Origin: Paramecium sonneborni
Taxonomy: Eukaryota > Ciliophora > Oligohymenophorea > Peniculida > Parameciidae
Direction: 5' to 3'
Assembly: GCA_905182985.1 (NCBI GenBank)
Contig: CAJJDN010000081.1
Coordinates: 348,006 to 412,005 of the forward strand
DNA length: 64,000 nucleotides
Of the stretch, positions 10,745 through 22,591 are shown one piece after another (the first letter of the stretch is position 1; every line of letters begins with the position of its first letter). The notes under the pieces were generated by a model. The model was given only the letters and a program-made list of their open reading frames with translations, had not been told where the DNA came from and searched no databases. Both the position numbers and the translations under genes were made by a program.

Positions 10745-12394
10745 ATGAATTTCTCTTGCCCGTAAAAAGAACATATAATAAAATTTTCATCTGTTTGGGA
10801 TTACCTTAACCATCTTCAAAAATGTCATATCATCAATGAGCGTATCCAAATATTTGGTGAAACTAAAAAGTATCAATAATCTTAAAGTATGCAGTGAATA
10901 TTACTTTTGCGCCTTTTGTTTGTAAGTTTTTGAATTTATAGCTGAAAGAGATAGCCACATCCCTAATTGCAAAAAAGAAAACTTGACTTAAATTTTTAAA
11001 GATGATAATGTAAATTACAATCAATATCAGAAAAGTTATCAATTCCTTTAGGGAAAACAGGAAAATCAAAGATTTAAGACTTGATAAATCAATATAAAAG
11101 GCAACTTAATTCAAAGAAATCAATCCTAACATCGACAAAAGAGGATTCTTTTAATGACCAAAATGATGTTATCATTTCTGCAGATCCACGATTATGCATA
11201 CCTAAAATTGAATTCAACCAAATCAAAGCTAGAAATATACCAATCATTGATAAAATCAGTTTTAATTTATTGAGCGGGCATTTAATAATGGAAGCTGCTT
11301 ATTTTAAATTACATAATAATTATAAAATAGAATAAGTAAATAGGGAATTCTCATTTAAAATTAAATCAGATAAACTCAAATAAATTGCGATTACACACAA
11401 TTTTCAATTCACAAAACAATTATTAGAAGAATCCAAAGTTTTAGAATTTTGTGAATTGAAATTAGATAAGAACCCTGAAATATATTTACAAATCGTTTAA
11501 AACTCTCATTATAAGTCTTTTTGGCTTCTAATGCCAGAAAGTTAAAATTTTGTTAAGGATTTTTGTTTTGATGAGCCATGGTGTATTTTTAACATTAATA
11601 TGATTCAAATGCTTGATTAAAAATAAAACATTACTTAAATGCCAACAAAAAAATAAGATCCTATCATTTAGCAATTATAAATGGAACTTTAAAAGTAGGA
11701 GGAAGAAAGTAAACTGTTAAAAGAAAAATTACAAAATAGCTTTTAAGATATTGCATAGATATAGGAACAAAATTAAACTATGATATAGGCATAAGATAAA
11801 AAAGAAGTTACCCTAGTCTAATCTCAAATAAAGTTAAGAGAAATGGATTTTGGACTTGAAAATGTAAAAGAACAATATAATCTATTAAATAAAGAAAAAT
11901 TATTAAGTGCAGAATAGAATTTAAATGGATTTTATAATATTTAGAAATAAATTCACTCCCATAATTTGTCTAAGAGGATTGAAGAACTAAATATAGATTA
12001 CAAATAAAAAACACATAAATTAAAAAAAACTATTTAATCATTAGAAAATAAAAGAGATAATATGGTAACCTAATTTGAAAATCTGAAAAACCAAATCTAG
12101 ATAAAGTAAAAATAAATGAATTCAAAATTAGCAAAAGCCTCATCAACAAAGTAAAAGGTAATCTTTTTTTAAACTAAATAGATTTAAATGATTAAATAAT
12201 TGTTATGTATTTAGTGTAAACAATCAGAAAGGAATGTTATTTAATTCCCATGCCAACATTTCCTTTTTTGCGAAACATGCTTTTTAACAAAAGTATCAAC
12301 TAAAAATTTTTCTTGTCCCCTCTTCGATGTTTCAGAATGCTAAGCAGAGTAACTATCATCCAAATATAAAACTGTCAATATCATAAATTTATGA
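10745..12394 (+). CDS. Zinc-finger / coiled-coil / RING protein
   Basis: Introns 10857-10887, 11035-11060 and 12158-12181 give 522 aa. The N-terminus holds two Cys/His clusters resembling zinc fingers (FSCPQKEH...HLQKCH and CAFCLQVFEFIAERDSHIPNC). Residues roughly 230-420 form a Gln/Lys/Glu-rich coiled coil. The C-terminus is RING-like: LLCIQCKQSE, FPCQHFLFCETC, FSCPLFDVSEC. The final CPxC Cys of a canonical RING is Phe here (CPLF), with another Cys five residues on. The overall plan suggests an E3 ubiquitin ligase whose coiled coil drives oligomerisation, but loss of that ligand makes RING function uncertain. Confidence 0.75.
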
Positions 12395-12465
12395 ACGTTT
12401 AAACTATATTAAAGAATAGAATATATAGTTTAAATTTTATTTATTTAATTAATTTGTGAAGTTCA

Positions 12466-14382
12466 ATGGATGAATAATCAAAAGAATTGTATTAATGTCG
12501 GTATAAACCGTAATAAAATACCAATACAAATACCAATAGTTAAATTGAATCACATGAACAAAATTAAAGTTAACATACATCAGCACCTATAGATATTAAT
12601 CATTCTATCAGTAATTCGAACCTAAAAAATTAAATCCAAGACAATAAACAATTACAATCAGAAAGAGAAAATAAATAAATGTTCTAGTCAAACACATATT
12701 AATAAAACTCATAAATATCAATGAATTAAACGTCTGAATCAAACTAAAATTAAAATAACATAGTTTAAATATAATCAAAACCAATGAATCAAAATTCCGA
12801 ATCAAACTAAAATTAAAATAGCATGTTTTAAAGACTATAGAATCAAAATTTTGAATTAAACTAAAATTAAAATAACATAGTTTAAATATAATCAAAACCA
12901 ATGAATCAAAATTCCGAATCAAACTAAAATTAAAATAGCATGTTTTAAAGACTATAGAATCAAAATTTTGAATTAAACTAAAATTAAAATAACATAGTTT
13001 AAATATAATCAAAACCAATGAATCAAAATTCCGAATCAAACTAAAATTAAAATAGCATGTTTTAAAGACTATAGAATCAAAATTTTGAATTAAACTAAAA
13101 TTAAAATAACATAGTTTAAATATAATCAAAACCAATGAATCAAAATTCCGAATCAAACTAAAATTAAAATAGCATGTTTTAAAGACTATAGAATCAAAAT
13201 TTTGAATTAAACTAAAATTAAAATAACATAGTTTAAATATAATCAAAACCAATGAATCAAAATTCCGAATCAAACTAAAATTAAAATAGCATGTTTTAAA
13301 GACTATAGAATCAAAATTTTGAATTAAACTAAAATTAAAATAACATAGTTTAAATATAATCAAAACCAATGAATCAAAATTCCGAATCAAACTAAAATTA
13401 AAATAGCATGTTTTAAAGACTATAGAATCAAAATTTTGAATTAAACTAAAATTAAAATAACATAGTTTAAATATAATCAAAACCAATGAATCAAAATTCC
13501 GAATCAAACTAAAATTAAAATAGCATGTTTTAAAGACTATAGAATCAAAATTTTGAATTAAACTAAAATTAAAATAACATAGTTTAAATATAATCAAAAC
13601 CAATGAATCAAAATTCTGAATCAAACTAAAATTAAAATAGCATGTTTTAAAGACTATAGAATCAAAATTTTGAATTAAACTAAAATTAAAATAACATTGT
13701 TTAAATATAATCAAAACCAATGAATCAAAATTCTGAATCAAACTAAAATTAAAATAGCATGTTTTAAAGACTATAGAATCAAAATTTTGAATTAAACTAA
13801 AATGAAAATAACATAATTTAACAATAATCAATACCAATGAATCAAAATTCTGAATCAAACTAAAATTAAAATAGCATGTTTTAAAGATTATAGAATCAAA
13901 ATTTTGAATTAAACTAAAATGAAAATAACATAATTTAACAATAATCAATACCAATAAAACAAGTTTTTGAATAAAACTTAGATATCAGTCAAACTATATT
14001 CATCACTAAAATATAGGTATGTCAAAATTGTAGAAGTGGAGTTCGCCAAGATCTTTTTTAATTGCCCTGCCAGCACACATACCACAAGGCATGTTTACAA
14101 GAACTAATATAATCTAATATTAATTTTGAAAAAGCCATTATTTTCTGTTCATGTATGATGAAAATACCTTAAATATTAATTTTGAGTTTAATTCCAAATA
14201 AAGAAAATATAGAAAAAAGGAGAAAGTATTTTATTAACTAATTATGTTTAATAATTGAAAATGCACCTAATGATTTTAGATCTAAAATTTAGGGAGAATC
14301 TAAACATTCAAAACCTTTGAGGGATTTATTAAAAGAGTTGATGATAGAGGATGATACTCCTATAAAATTATGTTAACGTTGA
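12466..14382 (+). CDS. Q/N-rich 39-residue-repeat protein with C-terminal RING
   Basis: A single exon of 638 aa; an in-frame TGA just upstream and TGA 14380-14382 bound it. Residues about 1-90 are Gln/Asn/Ser-rich. About 400 residues follow of near-identical 39-aa repeats (eleven, each 117 bp), built from two half-units (…SKPMNQNSESNQNQN and …RLQNQNFELNQNQ). The C-terminal 140 residues carry a RING-like cluster: VCQNCRSG, LPCQHTYHKAC, then FCSCMMKIP. The repeat block is prion-like in composition and would be disordered or self-associating; the RING suggests ubiquitin ligase activity. The repeat strand was chosen because it links in one frame to the RING and to a proper start. The opposite strand is also open but meaningless. 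Confidence 0.88.
12737..13975 (+). repeat. Tandem array of eleven 117-bp repeats
   Basis: The marker AATAACATAG recurs at 12754, 12871, 12988 and then every 117 bases to 13924 (marker slightly varied in the last copies). Units 1-8 are almost identical; the last three carry substitutions (CTGAAT, GAAAATAACATAATTTAACAA). 117 is 39 codons, so copy changes keep the frame. Confidence 0.95.
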
Positions 14383-14521
14383 ATAAATTAATAATTAATA
14401 TAAATTAAAATCTATTAAAGTATTAGTTATTAAACTATGGAGAAATAAAAAAGATTTTCTTGACTACCGAAAAAAACTTCATTTTTCTACCATAGAATTA
14501 AATTAATAGAATATATTTTGA

Positions 14522-15176
14522 ATGTCAGAATAAATTTACAAATTACAAAATTAAGAAGATAAGCGAATTGAAGAATCAAAAAGCCCAGTCACAATCAAAA
14601 AAGATATAAATCTTAGTATCCTGGGAAATAATCTTCCTTCCTACTCTACTATTCATACAAAAAATACTACTCTTAATATAAAGGATATTTTAGGCATCAT
14701 CAAAAAATTTTGAAGATACTGGTGAATTGATTTCCAGCTTTGGTAGAATTAAACCTGATATTGTGCAATAAAAAAACTTTGATTCCTAATCATTTTAAAT
14801 AAAAATTTAGAGAAAAAAACCAAAACGACGGATAAAAAACAAAATAAATAGATTATTTTAAAAAAGATACCTTTGGAAAGTACAGAATACTTAGAGAAAT
14901 GAGAAATGAAAATTAGAAAAATAAAGGTAAAAAGAAGCGGAGTTAAGAAGAAAAAAAAAAAAAGATGATTCAAAAATAAAAAAAGGAGATATTTTCAAAA
15001 TGATATAATAACTTCTCTAAATAAAAATGTTTTAGGAATTTGCTCAATACAGTCATAAAAGAGATAAGATTTAACCCGAGAAATCTTAAGTAAATTAAGT
15101 GTTGATGTATAGAAAAGAAGAACTAGGAAAAAATTAAATTAAATGGAAGGAGTTATAAAAATTTAGAAAGACTTGA
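14522..15176 (+). pseudogene. Lys/Gln-rich coding region with apparent frameshifts
   Basis: ATG 14522 opens a polar frame (MSEQIYKLQNQEDKRIEES...) that stops at 14711. Other frames then carry plausible sequence (SSKNFEDTGELISSFG, DYFKKDTFGKYRILREM, FQEFAQYSHKRDKIQPEKS) to TGA 15174. The frame changes occur at A/T homopolymers (A6T4 near 14703, A13 near 14951) and no GT-AG pair of normal size repairs them all. It is either a decaying gene, or a real gene with homopolymer errors or unseen introns. No domain was recognised. It ends 26 bases from the stop of the convergent gene. Confidence 0.4.
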
Positions 15177-15202
15177 TTTATAGATAATATAATAAAAATA
15201 AT

Positions 15203-16993
15203 TCAATATTTAAAAAGCCTTTTATATTAAAAGCTACCTTTTGCATCCGAGAATTCATATGATATATTAGACGGAGATTTTCGATGATGAATTTAATCTT
15301 GAGAAAGTTTTTTGAAGCTATTTTCAATACTAGAATATTTGGTTGAGTTTGCTTAAGGTAATTTAAGAAGTGCTTTTTATTTTTAAGAAACTGCAAATTA
15401 TATCATATCCTCATATAAGCTATTTTATTGCGATTATCCAAAGGAAGTCAACTTTTATTATGACTAATATTATTATTATTGTTCTGGTAATTCATTTTAA
15501 GCTTCTTAATTAATAAAATTGAATGGAAGTTGATTTTAATTATTTTATTCTTCAGATTAAATTTTTTGTTATAAAAAGGATTTAAATTATTAAGAATTTA
15601 CTCTTTTGTTTTTTTTTAAACTTTCTTTTCTTTATTGATTCATTTTAATAAGTCCAATTTGACTCTACTATTTGAGAAAAGTAAAATTTCTTAAAGTTTA
15701 TTTTGATGAATTGTATTATCTAACTTTTATCTTATTCTAAAATATTTTGGATTAAATTGCATTATTTTCAAATAATTCTTCAGCAGCATTTAATGGCTCC
15801 ATAAAATTGAATGGTTTAAGATAAGTGTATGAAGAAATCTTTGTTGAATGAGATTAAGATATTTAAGGTTTTTCAACAACAGCCTCAGTTTTTGGTTTTA
15901 AATACTTTTAAAGATTTTCCTCTTATTCAACTTTAGTTTCAAAGAGCTTTAAATTATCAAACCTTTAATTTCTCCATTACCATCTTACATCTACACTTTC
16001 TTTGAATAAGTTTCTATTTTCTATTTACCACATTCTTTTATCTAAATCACTTTTAGCCAATCTATACACCTATGTATCTTAAACATTACATATAGCAGTA
16101 TGCTATCTATTATTAATTCCTAAGTACATTTCTTCTCCAAATATTTCTCCAACACATAAGTTACAAACGTAAATTTATTATCTCTAAAATAATTTCAACA
16201 ACGATATCTCTCCCTTTTTTAAGAAATAAATATATCCATCATTAACTGAATTTTCTCTATAAATAATATCATTTCTTTCATAATAGATCAATTCAAAATG
16301 AAAACTCAAAGTTTTTAAATCATTTTCGAACCATCCTTGTAAAAAATGAATTCCTCTAACAAAGGACATTTTTTCATTCATTTCAGCTTGATTCAATACT
16401 CCTAAAATATTAACATACTATTCTTTATCCAAACAAGCAAATTCACAAATGTCCTTGGTAATAACTGTTGCTGTTGTTTTCGAATTTGGATCTAATAATG
16501 CAACTTCTCCAAATGAATCACCTACTTATAGTACATTCACTTCTTAATATTCAAAAGGTTCGTCTTCAAATTCTATTTCATCCTATCCAAAAGGTGCTTT
16601 TGATTCTTATTTTTTTTGAGACACTTTTGGCAAAAAAATATTAATTCCAACACTACCTCTTAAAATTACATAGAAAGCTTTTCCTTCATTATTTACTTTG
16701 ATTATACTATGACCGGGTTGAGCTCTTTTATAGTACAAATGCTTGCAAACTTCTTTAAATACCAGTAGTCCATATTTTAACTTCACTTTAGTAAAGAACT
16801 TAACTCTTATCATAACTTTCTCTATGGCTTCAAAATCTTCAGCATTTCTTATTGAAACTGGCTTAATCAAAGCTTTTTAAGCTCGCTACATTTCCTCATC
16901 AGATGTTGGTTTTTATCTTAAAATGGCTGTCAACTTTACTGCTTTCTGAAACTTCTCAATAGTAGGCTCCAATTATTCTTCCTCTGATGCCAT
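15203..16993 (-). CDS. Two-domain cyclic-nucleotide-binding protein
   Basis: A single exon of 596 aa starting MASEEEQLEPTIEKFQKAV. The first cNMP-binding roll has LKYGLLVFKEVCKHL, HSIIKVNNEGKAFYVILRGSVG and, after an acidic insert, VGDSFGEVALLDPNSKTTATV, which is the phosphate-binding-cassette position (F-G-E-x-A-L...R in PKA; here the Arg is Lys/Thr). A second roll follows (HFELIYYERNDIIYRE, FLKKGEISLLKLF, GEIFGEEMYLG). The last 230 residues are Gln/Lys-rich and probably disordered. The protein likely senses or structurally mimics cyclic-nucleotide regulation in the cytosol. Convergent with the frameshifted locus at 14.5-15.2 kb. Confidence 0.88.
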
Positions 16994-17064
16994 TTAATTA
17001 TAAAATATTATATAATGCAAATCCTATTAAATTAGAGGATGTTTAAGGTTGAAAATCAGTTAGA

Positions 17065-17996
17065 ATGGAAACACTTGCAAGACTAGAGCAGATAAAGTAT
17101 TATATGAAATATTTATAATAAAAAAATAAATAAGTCGTTAGTTTGGAATGCTATTGAAAGAACAATACGATTATAGACTAAAAACGATTGAAGACAGATT
17201 AGAACATTAAGAACAATTTATGAATAAAAAGATAAATCATTTAGAGGATAGAATTCGATCTATCAATATTATATATGACAGAATTGATGAATTAGCAGAA
17301 CGTATAAATCTTTTACATACGCTCTTTGACAAATTAAAAGAAAATTTTGATGCTAAATTAATGTCTTAAGATGATAAAATAACAAATGTGAATTCAAAGA
17401 TAAATAAGTTAAAAAGCGAGGATATTCAATATATATATAATCTAATAAAAAAAGCATCGACTACATCAAAAGAGTTATCGTAAGAAATGTAGAACATTAA
17501 AACAAAGGATATAGTGTAATCTGAAGTGCTATACAAATAGGAATTGAAGCAATCTAAAATTTTGGGAGAAAGATTACAATCTCCTTTAATCAATTAACGA
17601 AATGATACTTATTAAAAAACAGATAGGATAAGATCTATTACACTTGAGAAGGATAAAGGGTAAGATCTGAAAGGAAAATAAGAAAACTTAGAGCAAGATC
17701 AAAATTAAAACAATTCAAAATCCATTATGAAAACTGATACACAGAAATTAATTGATAAATATTAATTTACACTGCAAAATAAAGGAGAAAATGATAATAC
17801 TCAAATTAAAATAGATTAATAGAGACTTAGTTATGCCTAATCTGAAGGAGGAACTAACATTGAATAAATTAAATTACTAACAACTCAATAATAATTTCTT
17901 TTAGAACGAACCATATCTTAAGATCATATACCGAAATCTAAGTATTTAAATTGTACAAATTAAACTAAAGAATAGTTAAAAAATCTTAGGAAATGA
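17065..17996 (+). CDS. Coiled-coil protein, 297 aa
   Basis: ATG 17065 and a 38-nt intron (17097-17134) join to a long open frame ending at TGA 17994. Residues 10-120 show heptad-like spacing (YDYRLKTIEDRLEHQEQF, INHLEDRIRSINIIYDRID, ELAERINLLHTLFDKL), a strong coiled coil; the rest is Gln/Lys/Ser-rich. A later ATG (17148) would avoid the long intron and also works. No family was recognised. It lies 53 bases upstream of the PP2C gene on the same strand, but nothing shows cotranscription. Confidence 0.65.
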
Positions 17997-18049
17997 GATA
18001 TTTTATATTTAGATAATTAAATAAATAATAAAAAATATTTACTATTAGA

Positions 18050-19562
18050 ATGAAGTAAAAAGCACCATAGATATCTCCTAATAAATTGTATGCTAGTTTA
18101 TTAAAAAAGAAAAATGAATCTGAACAATAACTAAAAATTGTTAAGTCTCCAATTATTTAAGGAACCTCGTTTATTAATTCACAAAAGTAAGAAGAATAAT
18201 CTATCCTAGGAATAATGAAGGTTAAGTAAAAATAGATTCAAAAAAGCCAAGACCTGCAAGTGCAAAAGATTTGAAAGATATTAGCACAGTTTTATTAAAA
18301 AAAACTCATGTACGTTAAAATAGTAAAATTATTGAAACCAAAGAGAGTTCACAAAATCCAACATAATCTGCATTATAACTACTATAAAAAATAAAAGCAG
18401 ATCGACCAGATAATAAAATAGGATAAATATAAACATCAAAAGAAATATTACAATATCATTAGTAATTAATTTAAAAATAATATCAAAAATTGCTTGATTT
18501 ATCTAAATAGACAGAATATCATTAGTTAAAACAACAACAATAACAATAATAGAAATAAAAACTATTCAAAGGTCCTCGATCTATAAGTAATCCAGATATT
18601 TCTACACTTCAATTATGCATATCTAAAGCTCATGCAAAATCGATACCAGGAATGCTTTATACTGGATAAACAAAAATAAATTAAGACTCCTATAAATTAA
18701 TTTAAAAATTTGGAACAAAAGAAAATGATTGGTATCTTTAAGTATCTGATGGTCATGGGACGAATGGTCATTAAGTTGCATAATTTGTCTAGGAAATTTT
18801 ACCCGCTTATATAGAATAAGAAGTATTGTAGTCTCCATATTACTATGACAGAGATAAGTAATTGATTTGCTCTATAAAAAAATAGAACAATAACTAATAT
18901 TTTTAAACAAAACTTTTAAAAAACGAACGAAGATTTACTGAATTCTGGTATTGACGTTGCCTACTCAGGTGCCACTACTGTTGTAGTAATAGCCTTTGAA
19001 AATATTCTCTACTGTGCTAATATTGGAGACAGCAGAGCTGTATTAATGATTTAATCATGATAGATAATAGGAAGATATGATGCTAAATTATCTGTTGTGG
19101 AATTGTCAAAAGATCATAAACCTGATTGTTTTTTAGAATAAGCTAGAATAATTTAAAGAGGAGGTAGAGTTTAAGCATACAGTGATGAAGAAGGTAATCC
19201 AATAGGACCAGCTAGAGTTTGGAAATTGGATGAAGATGTACCAGGATTAGCTATGTCTCGAAGTTTTGGGGATTATGTTGCCAGTTAGGTAGGAGTGATT
19301 TGTGATCCAGAAATTATTAAACATCAATTATTACCTACAGATAAATTTTTAGTAGTAGCTTCTGATGGCATTTGGGAGTATTTTTTTTAATTAATGAAGA
19401 TTTTTATCAAACGAATGGGTTATTGAAACTGTATATGAATTTTATAAGAAAGGTGATGCAATTGGAGCTTGTAGTAAATTAGTTCAAGCTGCCAAAGAGG
19501 CATGGAAAAGGGAAGACGAAGTTATTGATGACATCACTGTCATTTTAGCATTTTTTAAATGA
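18050..19562 (+). CDS. PP2C-type protein phosphatase with long N-terminal extension
   Basis: Introns 18221-18246, 18858-18885, 19040-19063 and 19378-19399 give 470 aa. A Gln/Ser-rich extension of about 170 residues precedes the PPM domain, whose motifs run in order: NQDSYKLI, VSDGHGTNGHQVA, SGATTVVVIAF, CANIGDSRAV, LSKDHKPD, GPARVWKLDEDVPGLAMSRSFGDYVA, VVASDGIWEFL and DDITVILAFF. The metal-binding Asp residues (DGHG, SDG, DD) are all present, so an active Mn/Mg-dependent Ser/Thr phosphatase is expected. It is one of three PP2C genes within 7.5 kb and most resembles the one at 23.6-25.4 kb. Confidence 0.92.
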
Positions 19563-19697
19563 TTTTTGATCTTAATATATATATATTTAGTTAATTACTT
19601 AGTGCTTCGATTGGTTTGATGATGGTTGATTTGAAAAGAAATTGATTTGTTTAATTAAAATTTTATATGATAAAGTGATTTATATAATAAAATAAAA

Positions 19698-21081
19698 ATG
19701 GATTATGATTCCTTATATAAATTAATTCCAAAAGAACCAAAAAAGTGGTTAACTTAAGATGTAGTAAATTGGTTGAAATTTATAGGTCTTGGATAAATGG
19801 AATCTAAATTCGGTATTAATTACATACTAAAATTAGTTGAAAGTTCTGTAGATGGTTCAGTACTAGAAGACTTGACTGAAAAGGATCTGGAGGAAGAATT
19901 AGGTGTCACTCAAAGAATTATTAAAAAAAAATTGTTAAATTGTATGATTTCTTAAAAACAATTAGGGGTAAATCATGGGTTGAATGAATATAACAATTAT
20001 TTAAAGCAGCTTAAACAGTAAAGTCTTAATAACAAACGATAATAGGATGAAGATTTTACTATTCAAAAAAATAATCAATTTTAGTAGTTACTTGAAAATT
20101 AGGAAAATAATAATAATCATCTTGATTAATTTCCTTGTTAAAATGTTAGAATTGAAGATTAGGCTGTAAAATAGGAAATAAAAACAAATAATAAATTTGA
20201 GCACTAATTAATATTATAACCAACTGAAGGTTAATTATCCAACTTTTATTGTGTAAGAGAAATAGGGGCAAAAATAGGAAGGCATTCTAGCAATTAGATA
20301 CTAATTTTAGAAGAAAACATCAGTAGATTTCATGCAGAAATTATTTTTAAAGATCAAATAGTATCTTTTTTATTTCAATTTTAGTTTGCTCTTAAAGATG
20401 TTGGAAGTACAACAGGAACATTTATAAAGATTGGTAAAAGTCTTAATTTATTATCTGGCATGCTTATTGAATTAGGCAGCAATCAATTTTAGGTATTACG
20501 AATTGATCAAGTAGATAAAGGAGGACTTGAAGTAATTTAATAGTTAATATCCAAAGGTTTCTTTGTAAGTTATTGAAGGACCAAATGCAGAAGATACAAT
20601 TGTTTTCTAGTTAAATAAAGACAAGCCCTCTGTTACATTAGGTAGAAAATCTACTGTAGATATTTCATTTCCAGAAGATCATCATCTATCAAATTAACAT
20701 GCTAAGTTTTATTTATTAGATTCTATTGTATAACTAGAAGATCATGGATCAACAAACGGGTATTATAATAATTAATTTTTAAGTTCTTGGTTGAGATTGT
20801 CAGGAGAGGGAAAAATGAGTAATTTGTTTTATTTAGAACAAGCTGAGGAAACTGTGATAAGGATTGGGACAACAAATTAATACATATGCTAATAGAATAA
20901 GATGAAGGTAAGTGAAATACAAGGAGATAATTAATGTATAATTTGTGTTGAAAAGGAGAGAGATTGCTTAATCTTGCCCTGTAAACACAATGCAACTTGT
21001 TTAAAATGTAGTAAGAATCTAGCAGTTTGTCCGTTGTGTAGAGTTAAAATCTAAGAAACTATAAGAATTTATAAAAATTGA
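19698..21081 (+). CDS. SAM-FHA-FHA-RING protein (putative ubiquitin ligase)
   Basis: Introns 19813-19836, 20361-20384, 20532-20556 and 20760-20783 give 428 aa. Residues 13-75 are a SAM-like domain (WLTQDVVNWLKFIGLGQ, LTEKDLEEELGV). A Gln/Asn-rich linker leads to FHA 1 (IGRHSSNQI, ISRFHAEIIF, DVGSTTGTFI) and FHA 2 (LGRKSTVDI, LSNQHAKFYLL, EDHGSTNGSWL), both with the G-R, S..H and G-S-T-x-G phosphothreonine-binding residues. A C-terminal C3HC4 RING follows (CIICVEKERDCLILPCKH, CLKCSKNLAVCPLCR). The predicted role is recognising phospho-Thr partners through two FHA modules and ubiquitylating them. It is embedded among kinases and phosphatases. The domains are clear; the substrate is unknown. Confidence 0.9.
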
Positions 21082-21098
21082 CATTTGATGAAATATAT

Positions 21099-21245
21099 AT
21101 GATTATTTAATCAAATTATTACATATTTATAGAAGACTGGGACTTTGTTAAATTTAAGAATATGAAGGATATTATCGTAATCTGTAATTTTATTGAAGAA
21201 ACCAATAATTCAAAGGGATACGGATGGCTCAAAAAAGTGTAATGA
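21099..21245 (+). CDS. Possible 48-aa small ORF
   Basis: The frame begins MIIQSNYYIFIEDWDFVKF and ends GYGWLKKVQ before TGA 21243. It fills the 240-base gap between the FHA/RING gene and the MAPKK-like gene. It could be a small protein or leader, or chance; no family was recognised. Confidence 0.2.
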
Positions 21246-21322
21246 GAATAAATGAAGACTAAAAATTTATGCAACAGGTCTTAAAAATATTATAAGTGTA
21301 TATTTAATTTATTTTTTATAAC

Positions 21323-22511
21323 ATGTCAGATGATTTTGATATCGAAGTTAATTTTGAATAAAACAGTTCAATGACTTTTGAAATGTTTTAATTTATTTAT
21401 AATCATAGAGGGCATAATAGCGTAAGATTTCCGAAAGCTGGAATAAAGATAAATAATGAAGGATTAACATCGACAAATGGAATGCAAATATAGACAACAA
21501 AGGAAGCAATAACACAATAACATATAAAAATTGGAGATATAATTGGTTAAGGAGTGTCAAGCTATGTTTGTAGAGGACTTTATATCCCATAAACTTGTGA
21601 AGTTGCGTTAAAAGTTGATACATATACTTAATATAAAGATAATCAACGTTTTTGACAAAGATAAAAGACATTAAATGCTGAATGATCTGAGTACATTACT
21701 AAATGGCATAGAGTGTGAGCAGTTGATAAAGTTTTATGGAGCATATTACGAGGAAGGTATCTCTTTAAACAAAATATCAGGAACTATACGACTAGTGCTA
21801 GAATACATGGATTAAGGATCTTTGAGAAGCATAATTGAATAGATTTATAAAAACAATTTAGTTGAGTTCATCAATGAACAAATCATAGCTACAATAACTT
21901 ACAATATTCTCCTCGGGTTATAATATTTACATTAACAAAAACATTAACTTCATCGAGACATCAAACCAGAAAATATTCTCATCAATAGTTAAGGATAAAT
22001 TAAGCTTACAGATTTTGGGATCAGTAAATAACTGGAAAATACTATTGCAATAGCTAGAACATTTGTTGGCACTCTTATGTACATGTAATTAGCAATTAAT
22101 TTGATTTGTATTAATTTATTAGGTCTCCAGAAAGAACTGAAGGAAAGAATTATTCTTATGCATCAGATATATGGTCATTAGGATTGATTATTTATGAATT
22201 GGCAACAGGGCAACATCCTTATGCATTTTCAAAAAAATCTATGACATATATCCAAATGATTTAAAACATACTCAAATCTGATTCTCCAAAATTAGACAAT
22301 CATCCATATAGTTTTGAAATGAAGGATTTTTTGAATATATGGTATCATATTCGACTTATCTAGTCTTAATAAAGACCAGAACAAACGTTTGGATGCTTAG
22401 ACTTTGTTACAACACAATTGGATTTTGAAAAATGTATAGAATTAATAATATGTTCAATAATGGATATCTTTGAAAGATCAAAAAATAAAATAAAAATTGT
22501 AATAATCATGA
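21323..22511 (+). CDS. MAP kinase kinase (MAPKK/STE7-like)
   Basis: Introns 21614-21638, 21757-21780, 22085-22122 and 22342-22363 give 359 aa. A short N-terminus precedes the kinase domain: [15 protein letters not shown] (Gly loop), [15 protein letters not shown] (catalytic Lys), LEYMDQGSLRSII (a gatekeeper/hinge typical of MAPKK), [21 protein letters not shown] (DFG intact), [16 protein letters not shown] and [20 protein letters not shown]. The M-S-P-E-R motif and the D-x-G-S-L hinge are classic for MAPKKs, which dual-phosphorylate MAP kinases. The third intron is 38 nt, long for this locus, but supported by restoring the MSPER motif. Confidence 0.9.
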
Positions 22512-22591
22512 ATATATCTATTAAATATTTCAACTATCTATGGACTTATGATTATTTAATTAATTATAATAAAAAAAAAATAACTTATTTA

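Noticed and set aside
12608..13954. 448-aa minus-strand ORF of CYFNFSLIQNFDS repeats
   Set aside because: It is antisense to the Q/N-repeat RING gene, whose plus-strand frame joins the repeats to a proper start and a RING domain. The minus frame has no domain outside the repeats.
12737..13975. CRISPR-like array
   Set aside because: Contiguous 117-bp units with no spacers, and the frame is coding in a eukaryotic genome.
15250..15533. Plus-strand frame (EYLVEFAQGNLRSAFYF...) that looked like coding
   Set aside because: It is antisense to the C-terminal part of the two-domain cNMP-binding gene, which is one uninterrupted minus-strand frame.
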